Both the position numbers and the translations under genes were made by a program. Positions 15,693 through 26,400 of a DNA stretch of 38,893 nt are shown in pieces. The stretch spans positions 1-38,893 of the forward strand of contig JAADFO010000026.1 of the NCBI GenBank assembly GCA_013152815.1. Reading direction: 5' to 3'. Each line of letters starts with the position of its first letter. The first letter of the stretch is position 1. The DNA is from Nanobdellati archaeon (GTDB lineage: Archaea; Nanobdellota; Nanobdellia; Woesearchaeales; JAADFO01). Under the pieces are notes generated by a model. That model searched no databases, was not told the DNA's origin, and worked only from the letters and a program-made list of their open reading frames with translations.

Positions 15693-16640
15693 TCAGACGC
15701 CGCCGTTGCTTTCCACATACTTCTCTGCCATGAGCGCTGCCTTACAGCCGGACCCTGCCGCGGTGATGGCCTGCTGGTAGACCGGGTCCGCAACGTCGCC
15801 GCCGACAAAGACACCCTCGACGCTCGTCCTGACCTCGTCATGGACCTTGATGAACCCCTTCTCGTCCAGGTCGACAAATCCCTCGATGAATTTGGTGTTG
15901 GGGATGTGGCCGATACCCAGGAACATCCCGTCGACCTTGAGTTCAGAAAGCTTGTCGGTCTTGGTGTTGCGTAGCCTGAGGCCGGTGACACCCACCTCAT
16001 CGCCGAGGACCTCTTGGACAACGCTGTTCCAGACCACCTCGATCTTGCTGTTTTCTTTGAGCCGGTCCTGCATGATCTTTGATGCTCTGAGCGCATCGCG
16101 CCGATGCACGAGATACACCTTGTTGGCGAATTTGCTCAGGGTCCCTGCCTCTTCTATGGCAGCGTCGCCTCCTCCGATCATGGCGACCTCTTTGTCCTTG
16201 TAGAAGAAGGCATCACAGGTCGCGCAGGTGGAGACGCCACGGCCCACATATTTCTGTTCAGAAGGCAGCCCGAGCATCCTTGCGTTCGCACCGGTGCAGA
16301 GGATGATTGTTTTGGTCTTCATGCTTCCCTTTCCATGGAACACCTCGAATCCGCCGTCGATCTTCGTTATCTTGTCTGCGGTACCGGCGATGAACCCTGC
16401 ACCGAACTTCTTTGCCTGCTTCCGGGCATGCTCTATGAGTTGAGGGCCCTTGATGCCGTCGGGGAAACCAGGGAAGTTCTCCACCTCGGTGGTGAGCATC
16501 AGCTGCCCCCCTTCTTCAAGACCTCCGAACACTTTCGGGAAGAGGTTTCCTCGTGCCGCATAGATCGCTGCCGTCAGCCCGGAGATGCCGGCTCCTATGA
16601 TGACGACGTTTTCCATTCCTGTCGTGGTTCTTTCTTCCAT
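15693..16640 (-). CDS. trxB: Thioredoxin reductase
   Basis: NVVIIGAGISGLTAAIYAAR, CATCDAFFYKDKEVAMIGGGDAAIEEA, VFVGGDVADPVYQQAITAAGSGCKAALMAEKY; start ATGGAAGAAAG preceded by GGTGATG. Confidence 0.96.
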   Translation of the reverse strand: MEERTTTGMENVVIIGAGISGLTAAIYAARGNLFPKVFGGLEEGGQLMLTTEVENFPGFPDGIKGPQLIEHARKQAKKFGAGFIAGTADKITKIDGGFEVFHGKGSMKTKTIILCTGANARMLGLPSEQKYVGRGVSTCATCDAFFYKDKEVAMIGGGDAAIEEAGTLSKFANKVYLVHRRDALRASKIMQDRLKENSKIEVVWNSVVQEVLGDEVGVTGLRLRNTKTDKLSELKVDGMFLGIGHIPNTKFIEGFVDLDEKGFIKVHDEVRTSVEGVFVGGDVADPVYQQAITAAGSGCKAALMAEKYVESNGGV

Positions 16641-16782
16641 GAGCATCACCTTTGCTTGTTTTGTGCATTCGTTGATTTGTTGCGGGTCGTGACCCGCGGA
16701 GCACAGAGGCATCTGTCAGCCGGGGGCATGTCCTGTGGAACCGGCGCCCTCGTGGATGCCCGCCGGATATCCTGGCAGGCAA

Positions 16783-17313
16783 TCAGGGACGCAGCCACTT
16801 GATCTCCCAATAGCTTACATCGCCCTCGTCGTCAACGACACCGATGAGAAGGCGCTTCTTGGTGGAATGAGCGACGCGATTCTTCGCCGCGAACTCATGC
16901 CATGTGAGGGAGGATGTTTCGGCCACGGGATAGACGACCCAGCGAGCATGGTCCTCTCCGGGCTTGATGCCCCGGTCATAGACCCGAAAATCCGCCCCGA
17001 ATTTCAGCGCGGTCTTGACTATGTAACCTCTTTTCCGCAGGTCTGCGAATACGGCGTAGCGGGTATCGAAATTTGCCGTCATCTTTCGCGCCTTTCGAAG
17101 GAACTGGGTTTCATTCATTCGTCGGCCGCTCTTTCCGTGGATGGTGATGCGGCCTTTTTGGAGCAGGAAAAGCGCGTCGAAAAGCGAAAGGTTGACTTTC
17201 TTCCCCTGTATCGCGCCGAAACGTGACTGGTTGTAGAGCTCCCTTGCCTCGTCGCCTTCTTCTGTTAAGACGCCTGCCTCCAGAAGCGTGCTTTTCACGA
17301 TGGTCTTCACCAT
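16783..17313 (-). CDS. endA: tRNA-splicing endonuclease
   Basis: YAVFADLRKRGYIVKTALKFGADFRVYDRG, HARWVV, KNRVAHSTKKRLLIGVVDDEGDVSYWEIKW. Confidence 0.96.
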   Translation of the reverse strand: MVKTIVKSTLLEAGVLTEEGDEARELYNQSRFGAIQGKKVNLSLFDALFLLQKGRITIHGKSGRRMNETQFLRKARKMTANFDTRYAVFADLRKRGYIVKTALKFGADFRVYDRGIKPGEDHARWVVYPVAETSSLTWHEFAAKNRVAHSTKKRLLIGVVDDEGDVSYWEIKWLRP

Positions 17314-17518
17314 ATCTTCACCATAATATCACCGATATGTGCATAACGATGCATGAGTGCATAACAACGCAAGACAGGGTTACATTTATAAAGCTTATTA
17401 AACTTAATCGTGTTGGCCAGTGAATACCGCAAACGACATAGGCAGGTGAGCCAGCACAAAAAAGAACAGAAAAGAACAGAGAACGAAGAACAGGAAAGAA
17501 CAGAACGGCGTGAATACC

Positions 17519-18409
17519 ATGAAACTGACCTTCCTCGGGACATCCTGCATGGTGCCCACCAAAGAACGGGCCCAGACGGCGATGGTCCTCGAACACAAAG
17601 GAGAGTATCTGCTCATCGATAGCGGCGAGTCTGTTCAGCGGCAGTTCAAGCTTGCGGGGATGAAACCGAGCAAGATAGGGCGGATCCTGCTGACGCACTG
17701 GCACGGGGATCATGTCTTGGGTCTGCCTGGTCTGCTTCAGACGCTTTCGGGATCCGGGCACAAAGGGACACTCGTCATCTATGGCCCGCCAGGCATCAAG
17801 GAGAAGATTGCGCTGATGCTCCGGCTGTATGAGTTCGATAACAAGTTGACCATCAGGGTCGAAGAAGTGCAGAAAGGGGTGTTCTATGAGAACAGGGAAT
17901 ATGCCCTTGAGGCGATCCCTCTCCGGCACCGGATCGCGTGTAATGGCTATGCCTTCCATCTGAAAGACCGACGAAGGATTGATATGAAAAAAGCAGAAGC
18001 GCTGGGCCTGAAAGAAGGCCCACTCCTGGGTGAACTTTCCGTCGGTAAGAACGTCACCCTGGCAGGAAGAGAGATTTCGCCGGATGACGTGACCTATGTG
18101 GTAAAGGGAAAGACCGTGGCGTTCATCTTCGATACCCTGCTTACCGACGCTGCCTGCCGGCTTGCCAAGGATGCCGACATTCTCGTCTGCGAAGCGGTCT
18201 ATACCTCGGACCTTGAGGATAAGGCCAGGGAGCACCAGCACCTCACCGCAGCCCACGCCGCGACCATCGCGAAGAGAGCAGGTGTCAAGAAACTCATCCT
18301 CAGCCACCTTTCCCAGCGTTACAAGGACAAGGCCGTCCTGCTCAAGGAAGCGAAAGCCATCTTCAGTAACACGATGACGGCCAAAGACTTCATGACCCTC
18401 ACCATCTAG
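17519..18409 (+). CDS. rnz: Ribonuclease Z
   Basis: MKLTFLGTSCMVPTKERAQTAMVL, LLTHWHGDHVLGLPGLL, FIFDTLLTDAACRLAKDADILVCEAVY, LILSHLSQRY. Confidence 0.96.
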   Translation: MKLTFLGTSCMVPTKERAQTAMVLEHKGEYLLIDSGESVQRQFKLAGMKPSKIGRILLTHWHGDHVLGLPGLLQTLSGSGHKGTLVIYGPPGIKEKIALMLRLYEFDNKLTIRVEEVQKGVFYENREYALEAIPLRHRIACNGYAFHLKDRRRIDMKKAEALGLKEGPLLGELSVGKNVTLAGREISPDDVTYVVKGKTVAFIFDTLLTDAACRLAKDADILVCEAVYTSDLEDKAREHQHLTAAHAATIAKRAGVKKLILSHLSQRYKDKAVLLKEAKAIFSNTMTAKDFMTLTI

Positions 18410-18469
18410 GGCGGAGCGTTCGTATTTCCCGGGGAGCGGACAGGAGAAACAACGAAACGGTCAGGAGCA

Positions 18470-18685
18470 TCATTTAGAAGCGAGCTTGATATCCACTGCC
18501 TTGACCGTCTTTCTTCCGGCGTGCTGCGCATATTTCCACGCCTCTGCGCCGATGTCCAGGGCCATCTCTTCAAGCGTCTCTTTCAGTGCTGCTTTTGCGT
18601 CGTCAGACACCCTGGCGGCTCCCGCCTGTTTCAGCAGTTTTTCCATCGCCGCCAGGGGGAGCGTTCTTTTGGAAACCATGTTCAA
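18470..18685 (-). CDS. Archaeal histone
   Basis: 71-aa histone fold LPLAAMEKLLKQAGAARVSDDAKAALKETLEEMALDIGAEAWKYAQHAGRKTVKAVDIKLASK. Confidence 0.96.
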   Translation of the reverse strand: MNMVSKRTLPLAAMEKLLKQAGAARVSDDAKAALKETLEEMALDIGAEAWKYAQHAGRKTVKAVDIKLASK

Positions 18686-18741
18686 TCATGACCTAAAGGA
18701 AATGCTTATATAAAATTTTCGTTCAGGAGTGTGAAGGGTGG

Positions 18742-19179
18742 TTGAATTTGAGCAAACATTCACAGAGAAAACGGATAGGCACCCTGGCCGAGAATGATCT
18801 GCTGGGTCGTTTCTGGGACCATGGATTTGCTGCGATACGCAGCGCCGGTTCGGGTTCCATGCGCCACCCCGGTCCGGATCTGCTCGTGGGGAAGGGCCGA
18901 AGGGTGTTTGCTGTGGAGTGCAAGAAGACCAAAGAGAAGGTGAAGTATCTTCCCAAAGAAGAGATGGATGCGCTCCTCTCGTTTTCTCGGCTCTTCGGAG
19001 CAGAATCCTATCTTGCTGTCCAGTTCGGTTCGGATGACTGGTTGCTGGTCGCTCTGGAGGATCTCGACCAGACCGGACGGAGTTATCGCATCACGAAAGA
19101 GAAGGCGACGCTGAAGGGCCTCTCTGTTGAGGAATTGGCCCGGTTCGTGGTCGAGTTTGATCTGGAACCTGCTTCCTGA
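18742..19179 (+). CDS. hjc: Archaeal Holliday junction resolvase Hjc
   Basis: KRIGTLAENDLLGRFWDHGFAAIRSAGSGSMRHPGPDLLVGKGRRVFAVECKKTK; start codon (TTG) uncertain. Confidence 0.95.
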   Translation: MNLSKHSQRKRIGTLAENDLLGRFWDHGFAAIRSAGSGSMRHPGPDLLVGKGRRVFAVECKKTKEKVKYLPKEEMDALLSFSRLFGAESYLAVQFGSDDWLLVALEDLDQTGRSYRITKEKATLKGLSVEELARFVVEFDLEPAS

Positions 19180-19278
19180 AGAAAGTGATGCAACAGGAGC
19201 GGCCCAGGACAGAAAGAAGGATGAGAAAAAGAAAAAAGGAGAAACCAGAGGAAAAAGAGCGCCTGCGACATGCAAATC

Positions 19279-19515
19279 TCAGCGTCGTTTCTTCGCCCTT
19301 TTCTTCGGCTTCTTTCTTGGCGCCACTCTTCTTTCGATCTTCCGTTCTTCCGCCTCGATCTTCAGCTCTTCTCTTTCGAGCCGGGTCACGATCTTCGTCA
19401 TGTTGATATCGATGCGGGCGATCCTCCGCTCCAGCATGACCAAAATTCTGAGGCTGTACACTATCGCCGCCAATGTACCGATGATAATGCTTAAGATAAC
19501 TGCCAGGATATCCAT
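19279..19515 (-). CDS. Small membrane protein with basic coiled-coil tail
   Basis: MDILAVILSIIIGTLAAIVYSLRILVMLERRIARIDINMTKIVTRLEREELKIEAEERKIERRVAPRKKPKKRAKKRR. Confidence 0.6.
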   Translation of the reverse strand: MDILAVILSIIIGTLAAIVYSLRILVMLERRIARIDINMTKIVTRLEREELKIEAEERKIERRVAPRKKPKKRAKKRR

Positions 19516-19666
19516 TTTGAGACGCACCTCCCTCTTTTTTCCGTTGGAACAACAATCATGGGTTTGTTCGGTCTGTTGCATGGCTGCAGCGAACAGACTC
19601 ATTCTTTTAAAAGAAGGCTCATATAAAAATCTTTCTCTTTTTGTCTTCAGTCGGTTAAGACACAGA

Positions 19667-19686
19667 CACCTTTGTTTCCTGTGGAG
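19667..19686 (-). promoter_or_regulatory. ORB-like origin recognition box 1
   Basis: Minus strand CTCCACAGGAAACAAAGGTG, matching ORB 2 in inverted orientation. Confidence 0.72.
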
Positions 19687-20603
19687 GAGAGGTAGAGGGG
19701 TGGGGGTTGGTCTTGTCTGCCTCTTCTGTTGGTTCGGCAGAAAGGTGTGCTCGGAGCAGAGCTAAAAAAGGAGAGGGCTAAAAGGAGATAGCTGAAAAAA
19801 GAGCGGACACAGAGTAGGCACCGGACGATAGAACGCACAGCATGTGAATCGACGCAGTCTCTGGTTATTTATTATCAATTATTATCAATTATTCATTTAT
19901 TATCATTTATTACCGTGTTATTTTATGTTCATCATTTATGTTCAACAGATCATAAAACAGTCACATCATTATTTCATATTATTGTTTTTTTCATATTATT
20001 GTTTTATATTATTAATATTAATTATTAATATCCCTTTTTCACAGCATTAACATCACCACATCACATATGTTATAAACTATATATTGTGAGTCACATATTA
20101 TGAGACATACCACATAGATTACACATCACATCTTATATATTATACTATATACATCATACTATATATATTATACTATACATTACATATATTATATATTATA
20201 TATTATATATTATTATTTACAATATAGAAAGAAAAAGAAGAGAGGAAAAAAGAAGAAAGAAAGACAAAAAAGAGAAGAAAAAGAAGAAAAAGAAGGACTA
20301 AAAGAAAAAAGAGAGAACAGGAAAACAAGAAAACCGAAAGAGAAAAAGAAAAGAACGAACAAGAAAGAAGGACACCAATGATACGAGATGTCTGATGTCT
20401 GATACCAAAATACCTGAATGGAACCAAAAGGAAAAAAACAGATGAAAAAATGAACAGAAGAAACAAAAGGTGAGACAGAAAAGAAAAAGACGTGAAGACG
20501 AGGGAAACAGGACACGACCAATACAACAAACCGGTGATGCAGCGAACAGCAGGAAAGACACATTCAAAAAAAAAACAGAGAGAGACCACCACCCACCCAC
20601 CTA

Positions 20604-20628
20604 TTCCACAGGAAACCAAGGGGTGGGG
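20604..20628 (+). promoter_or_regulatory. ORB-like origin recognition box 2 with G-string
   Basis: TTCCACAGGAAACCAAGGGGTGGGG. Confidence 0.75.
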
Positions 20629-20683
20629 CTTTTTTGGTCAAATGGAAAAATATATATATGCTTGAGAAAACCGGACAACCCCC

Positions 20684-21886
20684 ATGGGTGAACTGAAGAC
20701 ATTTTTTGAGACCTTCTTGACAAAGAAATCCCTTTTTATCAACAAGAAAGCCATACAGGCCCACTTCATGCCCGGTGAAGTTCTCCACAGGGACGAGCAG
20801 ATCCAGGTCATAGCAAACACGCTGGCCCCTGCTCTCCGCATGGAGAAGCCGTCAAACCTTTTCATCTACGGAAAGACCGGGTCAGGAAAGACACTCTGTG
20901 TCAAGCACGTCATCCAGCAGATGAAAGAGGTGGCTGCGCAGAAGGAATTGCCCCTCCAGATAATCTATCTTAACTGCAAGCTCAAAAAAGTGGCAGACAC
21001 AGAGTATCGGATGGTCGCGCAACTGGCAAGGGAGACCGGAAAAGAGATACCGCCGACAGGGCTTCCTACAGATGAGGTGTATGGTATCTTCTTCAATGCC
21101 ATAGACCAGAAGAGACAGGCGGTACTTATCGTCCTTGATGAGATCGACCAGCTGGTAAAAAAAGCCGGGGACGAGCTTCTTTACAATTTTACCAGGATAA
21201 ACGGAGACCTGAAAAATGCTCACATATCTCTTGTCGGTATTTCCAATGATCTGGTATTCATCGATCTTCTGGACCCACGCATCAAGAGTTCGCTTTCAGA
21301 GGAGGAGCTGGTGTTTCCTTCCTACAACGCATTGCAGATAAAGAGCATCCTCAAGAAGAGAGCGAAGATCGCTTTCAAGGAAGGGACACTTCAACCGGGC
21401 GTTATAGAGAAGTGCGCAGCCTATGCGGCAAGAGAGCATGGTGACGCCCGCAGGGCACTGGAACTCCTTCGGGTTGCCGGTGAATTGGCAGAGCGGCAGG
21501 AACAGGAGACCGTTTCCATAGCAAACCTCGACAAGGCAGAGGAAAAGATAGAGAAAGACAGGGTGAATGAGCTTGTGGAGACCCAGCCAAAGCACCACAA
21601 GGCCGTCCTCTATGCGAGCCTTGCTCTGCCCAAGCAAAGCGGCCAGCCGGTCTATACCGGGGACGTCTATGAGCTCTATCGGGATATCTGCAAGCGCGTC
21701 GGTCTGCGTCCGCTGACCCAACGCCGCGTGAGCGACGTCCTTTCCGAACTGGACATGACAGGCATCCTCAACGCAAAGGTCATCTCCAAGGGACGCTACG
21801 GGCGGACGAGAGAGATCAGCCCAGGAATCCCCCGTTCGATGAAGAACAAGACGCTTTCCTTTTTACAGGACGCACTGAACCTCTGA
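20684..21886 (+). CDS. cdc6: Orc1/Cdc6 replication initiator
   Basis: Walker A FIYGKTGSGKT, Walker B AVLIVLDEIDQL, sensor SLVGISNDLVF, AREHGDARRALELLRVAGELA, C-terminal winged helix. Confidence 0.97.
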   Translation: MGELKTFFETFLTKKSLFINKKAIQAHFMPGEVLHRDEQIQVIANTLAPALRMEKPSNLFIYGKTGSGKTLCVKHVIQQMKEVAAQKELPLQIIYLNCKLKKVADTEYRMVAQLARETGKEIPPTGLPTDEVYGIFFNAIDQKRQAVLIVLDEIDQLVKKAGDELLYNFTRINGDLKNAHISLVGISNDLVFIDLLDPRIKSSLSEEELVFPSYNALQIKSILKKRAKIAFKEGTLQPGVIEKCAAYAAREHGDARRALELLRVAGELAERQEQETVSIANLDKAEEKIEKDRVNELVETQPKHHKAVLYASLALPKQSGQPVYTGDVYELYRDICKRVGLRPLTQRRVSDVLSELDMTGILNAKVISKGRYGRTREISPGIPRSMKNKTLSFLQDALNL

Positions 21887-21897
21887 AGGGCCATACT

Positions 21898-23454
21898 GTG
21901 CTGCAACCCAGCAAGCAGCCCGCCACGAGGGACCCTCACATGATACCCACGGAGCATAAGGAGCAGACAGAGACAGGCGACTCTGCAGAGGAAGCCCTCG
22001 GCCTGATCCGAAAGAAGCTGATCAGCGTCTTTTTCCAACGGCAATTCCTTCTTCCGCCAGAGGTCATCAGGAGCATCAATGAGAGACAGGCCCGCGAGCT
22101 TTCTGCGCTTCTTGCCGATGAGACCCTGACGCAGAAGCAGATAGACCTGTTTCTGCAGGAGAATTATGCTGATGTGCTTCCTCCGCGGCGGGGCAAGGTC
22201 AAGGTACTGCGTTCCTATGTCAAAGATTCAAAAAAACGCGAGGTCAAGGACTTTGTCCAGTATTTCAACGCGAGATATCGCTTCTTGTCCCAGCTCCTCC
22301 GGGGAAGGCAGGAACTCAGATCAGCGACTGCCATCAGCAGGATACAGGGAACAGGAGAGCGCGAGCCGGTCGTGTTCATCGGCTGTCTCTATGAAAAACA
22401 AGAGACAAAGAACCACAACATCATCCTGACGCTGGAAGACCCGACAGGAAAAGCCACTGTCCTGGTCTCTAAATCCCGGCAGGAACTCTTCGGGAAGGCG
22501 AAATCCCTGGTCCACGACGAAGTCATAGGCATCACAGGCATACAGGGAAAAGGGATCATCTATGCCAACAGCATCACCTGGCCGGATATCCCGCTCAACA
22601 AAGAGATGAAGAAGTCGCCGGTCGAGGAGTACGCCATCTTCCTTTCTGATCTGCATATCGGGTCGGTCGATTTTCTGAAGGAGCCGTTCGAACGTTTCAT
22701 CGCATGGCTCAACGGACAGGTGGGCGACGAGGAACAACGCCAGAGGGTGAAGAAGATCAAGTACGCTTTCATAGTCGGAGACATGGTGGATGGCATAGGC
22801 ATCTACCCCCGGCAGGAATCCGAACTGCTCATCCCGGAGATAACAGGACAATACGATGAACTCACAAGATATCTCAGACGTTTTCCGCCGCACATCTCCA
22901 TCATCATCTGTCCCGGCAACCACGATGCCACACGGCTGGCCGAGCCGCAGCCGCCCATCTATGCCGACCTTACCCGGGAGCTCTATGCACTGGACAATGT
23001 CATCATGGTATCGAACCCTTCCATGATCCGTATCGGCGAGCAGGAGGGGTTTGCCGGTGTGGACGTCCTTCTCTACCATGGCTATAGCTTTGATTATTAT
23101 ATCGCGCACGTGGACCATATACGGAACCAGGGAGGGTATGACCGGGCAGACCTGGTCATGAAGTTCCTTCTGCGCAGGCGTCATCTCGCTCCGGCGCACT
23201 CGTCCACACTCTATGTCCCGGTGGCTCCGGACCCCCTGGCCATCACCGAGGTGCCCGACATCTTCGTCTCCGGCCACATACACAAAGCATCTGCTTCGCA
23301 CTATCGCAATGTCACGCTCTTGAGCGGGTCCTGCTGGCAGCGGACGACCTCGTTCCAGAAGAAGGTCGGGCATCATCCCGAGCCGGCAAGGGTGCCCATG
23401 GTCAATCTCCAGAGCCGTGGAGTGAAACTTCTCCGTTTCATGGACGATGAATGA
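21898..23454 (+). CDS. polB: DNA polymerase D small subunit DP1 (calcineurin-like phosphoesterase fold)
   Basis: FLSDLHIGS, IVGDMVDGIGIYPRQ, IICPGNHDATR, LYHGYSFDYY, FVSGHIHKA. Start uncertain (GTG 21898 or ATG 21940). Confidence 0.96.
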   Translation: MLQPSKQPATRDPHMIPTEHKEQTETGDSAEEALGLIRKKLISVFFQRQFLLPPEVIRSINERQARELSALLADETLTQKQIDLFLQENYADVLPPRRGKVKVLRSYVKDSKKREVKDFVQYFNARYRFLSQLLRGRQELRSATAISRIQGTGEREPVVFIGCLYEKQETKNHNIILTLEDPTGKATVLVSKSRQELFGKAKSLVHDEVIGITGIQGKGIIYANSITWPDIPLNKEMKKSPVEEYAIFLSDLHIGSVDFLKEPFERFIAWLNGQVGDEEQRQRVKKIKYAFIVGDMVDGIGIYPRQESELLIPEITGQYDELTRYLRRFPPHISIIICPGNHDATRLAEPQPPIYADLTRELYALDNVIMVSNPSMIRIGEQEGFAGVDVLLYHGYSFDYYIAHVDHIRNQGGYDRADLVMKFLLRRRHLAPAHSSTLYVPVAPDPLAITEVPDIFVSGHIHKASASHYRNVTLLSGSCWQRTTSFQKKVGHHPEPARVPMVNLQSRGVKLLRFMDDE

Positions 23455-23479
23455 TGCCCGCAGGGAAACAGAAGACACG

Positions 23480-26400
23480 ATGACGAAACAAACGCAGAGC
23501 ACGCCGGCGTCGCCGGAGATGGAAGCCTATTTCCAGGGGATGGACATCGAAGTGAACAAGCTCTATGCTCTGGCAGGAAAGGCACGCGCCCAGGGATTTG
23601 ATCCTGAGGACAAGGTCAGCATCTTCCTCGCCGAGAACATGGCCCAGCGGGTAGAGGGGCTCCTCAGCATCGCCTATCCGCAGCTCAAAGGGACAGGACT
23701 GAACCGCCGCATTGAAGAGCTGGAGAAGAAGTATGGTGCCCTGGCGTGGGAAGTGGCCCTGGTGATCGCGGAAGAGGTGGCCAAAGAGAAGTTCTGCAGC
23801 TTCACCGACAGGAAGGAGGCGTTGGAAGCAGGCATACGTGCAGGGTTTGCGTATCATACGGTGGGCATTGTTTCTGCTCCGCTGGAAGGGTTTATCGAGT
23901 TGCGTATCAAGCGCAGAAAGGACGGGAAAGAGTATCTGGCCCTTTCCTTTGCAGGTCCGATCAGGGGTGCCGGCGGCACCGGCGCGTCGGTCTGCGTCCT
24001 CATCGGCGACTATCTTCGGGGCATCATGGGGTTTGCTGCCTACGATCCTGGTGAAGATGAGATAAACCGGTTCATCATCGAGCTGGACGACTATCATGAG
24101 CGGATCACCAACCTGCAATACCACCCGAGCCCGGAGGAGCTGGGTTTCCTGGTCTCCCACCTGGCCGTCGAGATCGACGGCGAACCGTCTGAGCGGATAG
24201 AGGTCTCCAATTACAAGGACCTGCCCCGGGTTGAGACCAACAAGATACGTTCGGGGGTCTGTCTTGTCCTTTCGATGCTTGCCCTGAAGGCCCCGAAGCT
24301 TCGGAAACGCCTCAAGAAGTGGGGTGCCGACTTTCATCTGGACTGGGATTTTTTGCATGACTTCCTCATCATACAGAAGAAGGCGAAAGCAGGAAGCGGC
24401 ACAACCCAGGGGAACAGTGAATCACCGCGTCTGTCTCCCAATTATACCTACATCGCCGACCTGGTCGCGGGCCGTCCGGTCCTTTCCAATCCCATGGAGC
24501 CGGGTGGTTTCCGTTTGCGTTACGGAAGGACAAGGGCGACAGGATTCAGCGCTGCAGCAATCCATCCGGGGACAGCCCACCTTTTCTATGATTATATAGC
24601 GACAGGCACCCAGCTCAAGGTCGAGCGTCCGGGAAAAGCGGCTGCCATCACGTTCTGTGATGCCATCGAAGGGCCCATCGTCAAGCTCTTTGACGGGTCT
24701 GTGGTGAAGATAACGAGCGAAGACCAGGCCAGACGTCTCGCCATGAAAGTCAAGGAGATACTTTTCCTGGGGGACATCCTCTTTTCCTATGGAGATTTCT
24801 CAGAGAACGGTCACCTGCTCATCCCGGCGGGCTACAACCAGGAATGGTTTGTCAAGGACTTTGAGAAGGGGATCGTCGACCTGTTCGGCTCCCTGGACCT
24901 GGAGAAGGCTGCCGCCCACCTCCGTATTCCTTTTGCCCATCTTCTCCGTCTTCAGAAGCGCCCTCTGGTGACGCGGCTTTCGCTCTTTGCTGCCGTCCGT
25001 TTCGCCTCTGCACTGAACATCCCGCTTCATCCGGACTTCCTTTTCCATTGGAACGCCATCTCTTTGAAGAGTCTTGCAACTCTCCTGGACGCTTTTGCGG
25101 CAGACGCTTCGGCCGGAGAACCAGGAGGCGTCCTGTCCTATGACCCCCTCCATCATCGTTATGTCATGAAAACTTCAGGCGATGTCAAGCGCATACTTGA
25201 GCTGATGGGTGTTCCCCATGGTGTCGACGAGAACCTGGCATCCCTGCTCTTGGGGCGGGACACCCTGCATTCGCTTCTGATCGCGCTCGGTCTTGTGGAA
25301 CTGGCCGATCTGGAGATGTCCGGTTCAGAGGAAGAGATCCTGCGCAGGGTCGGTCCGCTGGCCGAGAGGCGTCTCCGTGTCCTGGATGCCATCATCAAAG
25401 ACAAGGAAAAGAAGGACACGAAGACCTTCTCGCTTGTTGAGCAGTGGTCGACGATCCGGCTGAAAGATAAATCAGGGACCTTTATCGGTGCCAGGATGGG
25501 GCGGCCGGAGAAGGCAAAGCAGCGCAAGATGACCGGTTCGCCCCACACGCTCTTCCCCGTGGGGGAAGAGGGCGGCAGATTGCGCAGCTTCCAGGCGGCC
25601 ATGGCCAGCGGAAAGGTCACTGCGGATTTTCCATGGTATGTTTCAGAGACCGGGGAGGAAGAGCTGTTCAAGCACAATGCAGAGACCGGCAAGCGGAATG
25701 AGCAGCGGTTCATCACCGACGACGGGAGGTTGCTCCCGAAGAAGGAAGCTGAAAAATACGGGAACTGCGCGTCCTTCTCGCGCCGCGCCATCAACATCAA
25801 CCAGCTCTTCCGGAAGACCCTGAAACAGCTGGGGATGTCGGTCTATCCCGATCTCATCAAGGGCGTGAGAGGGACGGCGAACAAGGACCACATCCCTGAA
25901 CATCTTGCGAAGGGCATACTCCGGGCGAAGAACAACATCTTCGTGAACAAGGACGGCACGACCCGGTATGATATGTCCGAGGTGCCGCTGACCCATTTCA
26001 AGCCCCGGGAGATAGGGACGTCCATCGAGAGGCTCAAGGGGATAGGGTATACCCATGATGTCGACGGCAAAACGCTGGTCTCCGACGACCAGGTCATCGA
26101 GCTCAAGCCGCAGGACCTGGTCCTTCCCGGCGGAAAGAGCACCGATGAGTCTGCTGACCAGGTCCTCTTCAAGGTCGGCGGTTTCATCGATGACCTTCTG
26201 GTGAAGCTCTATGGGTTGCCGCCCTATTACAGGTTCCGGACGAAGAAGGACCTTGTGGGTACTCTGGTGATCGGTCTTGCTCCGCACATCTCTGCAGGGC
26301 TCATCGGAAGGATCATCGGTTTCAGCAAGACCCAGGGGTGTTTTGCCCATCCTCTTTGGCATGCGGGTCTGCGGAGGGATTGCGACGGCGATGAGGCCTG

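Larger units (their letters stand above)
19657..20640. other. Probable replication origin (oriC): inverted ORBs, AT-rich DUE and homopurine tract upstream of cdc6
   Basis: Non-coding region between hjc and cdc6; 19857-20228 nearly pure A/T with TATAT palindromes; 20222-20580 strongly A/G-biased. Confidence 0.78.

Noticed and set aside
17318-18307. 329-aa minus-strand ORF
   Set aside because: Antisense to ribonuclease Z; no recognisable domain.
20203-20619. Minus-strand Phe/Ser/Leu-rich ORFs (138, 116 and 100 aa)
   Set aside because: Low-complexity translation of the homopurine origin tract in several frames; not coding.
22321-24358. Long minus-strand ORFs (393 aa, 306 aa)
   Set aside because: Antisense to the PolD subunit genes polB and polC.
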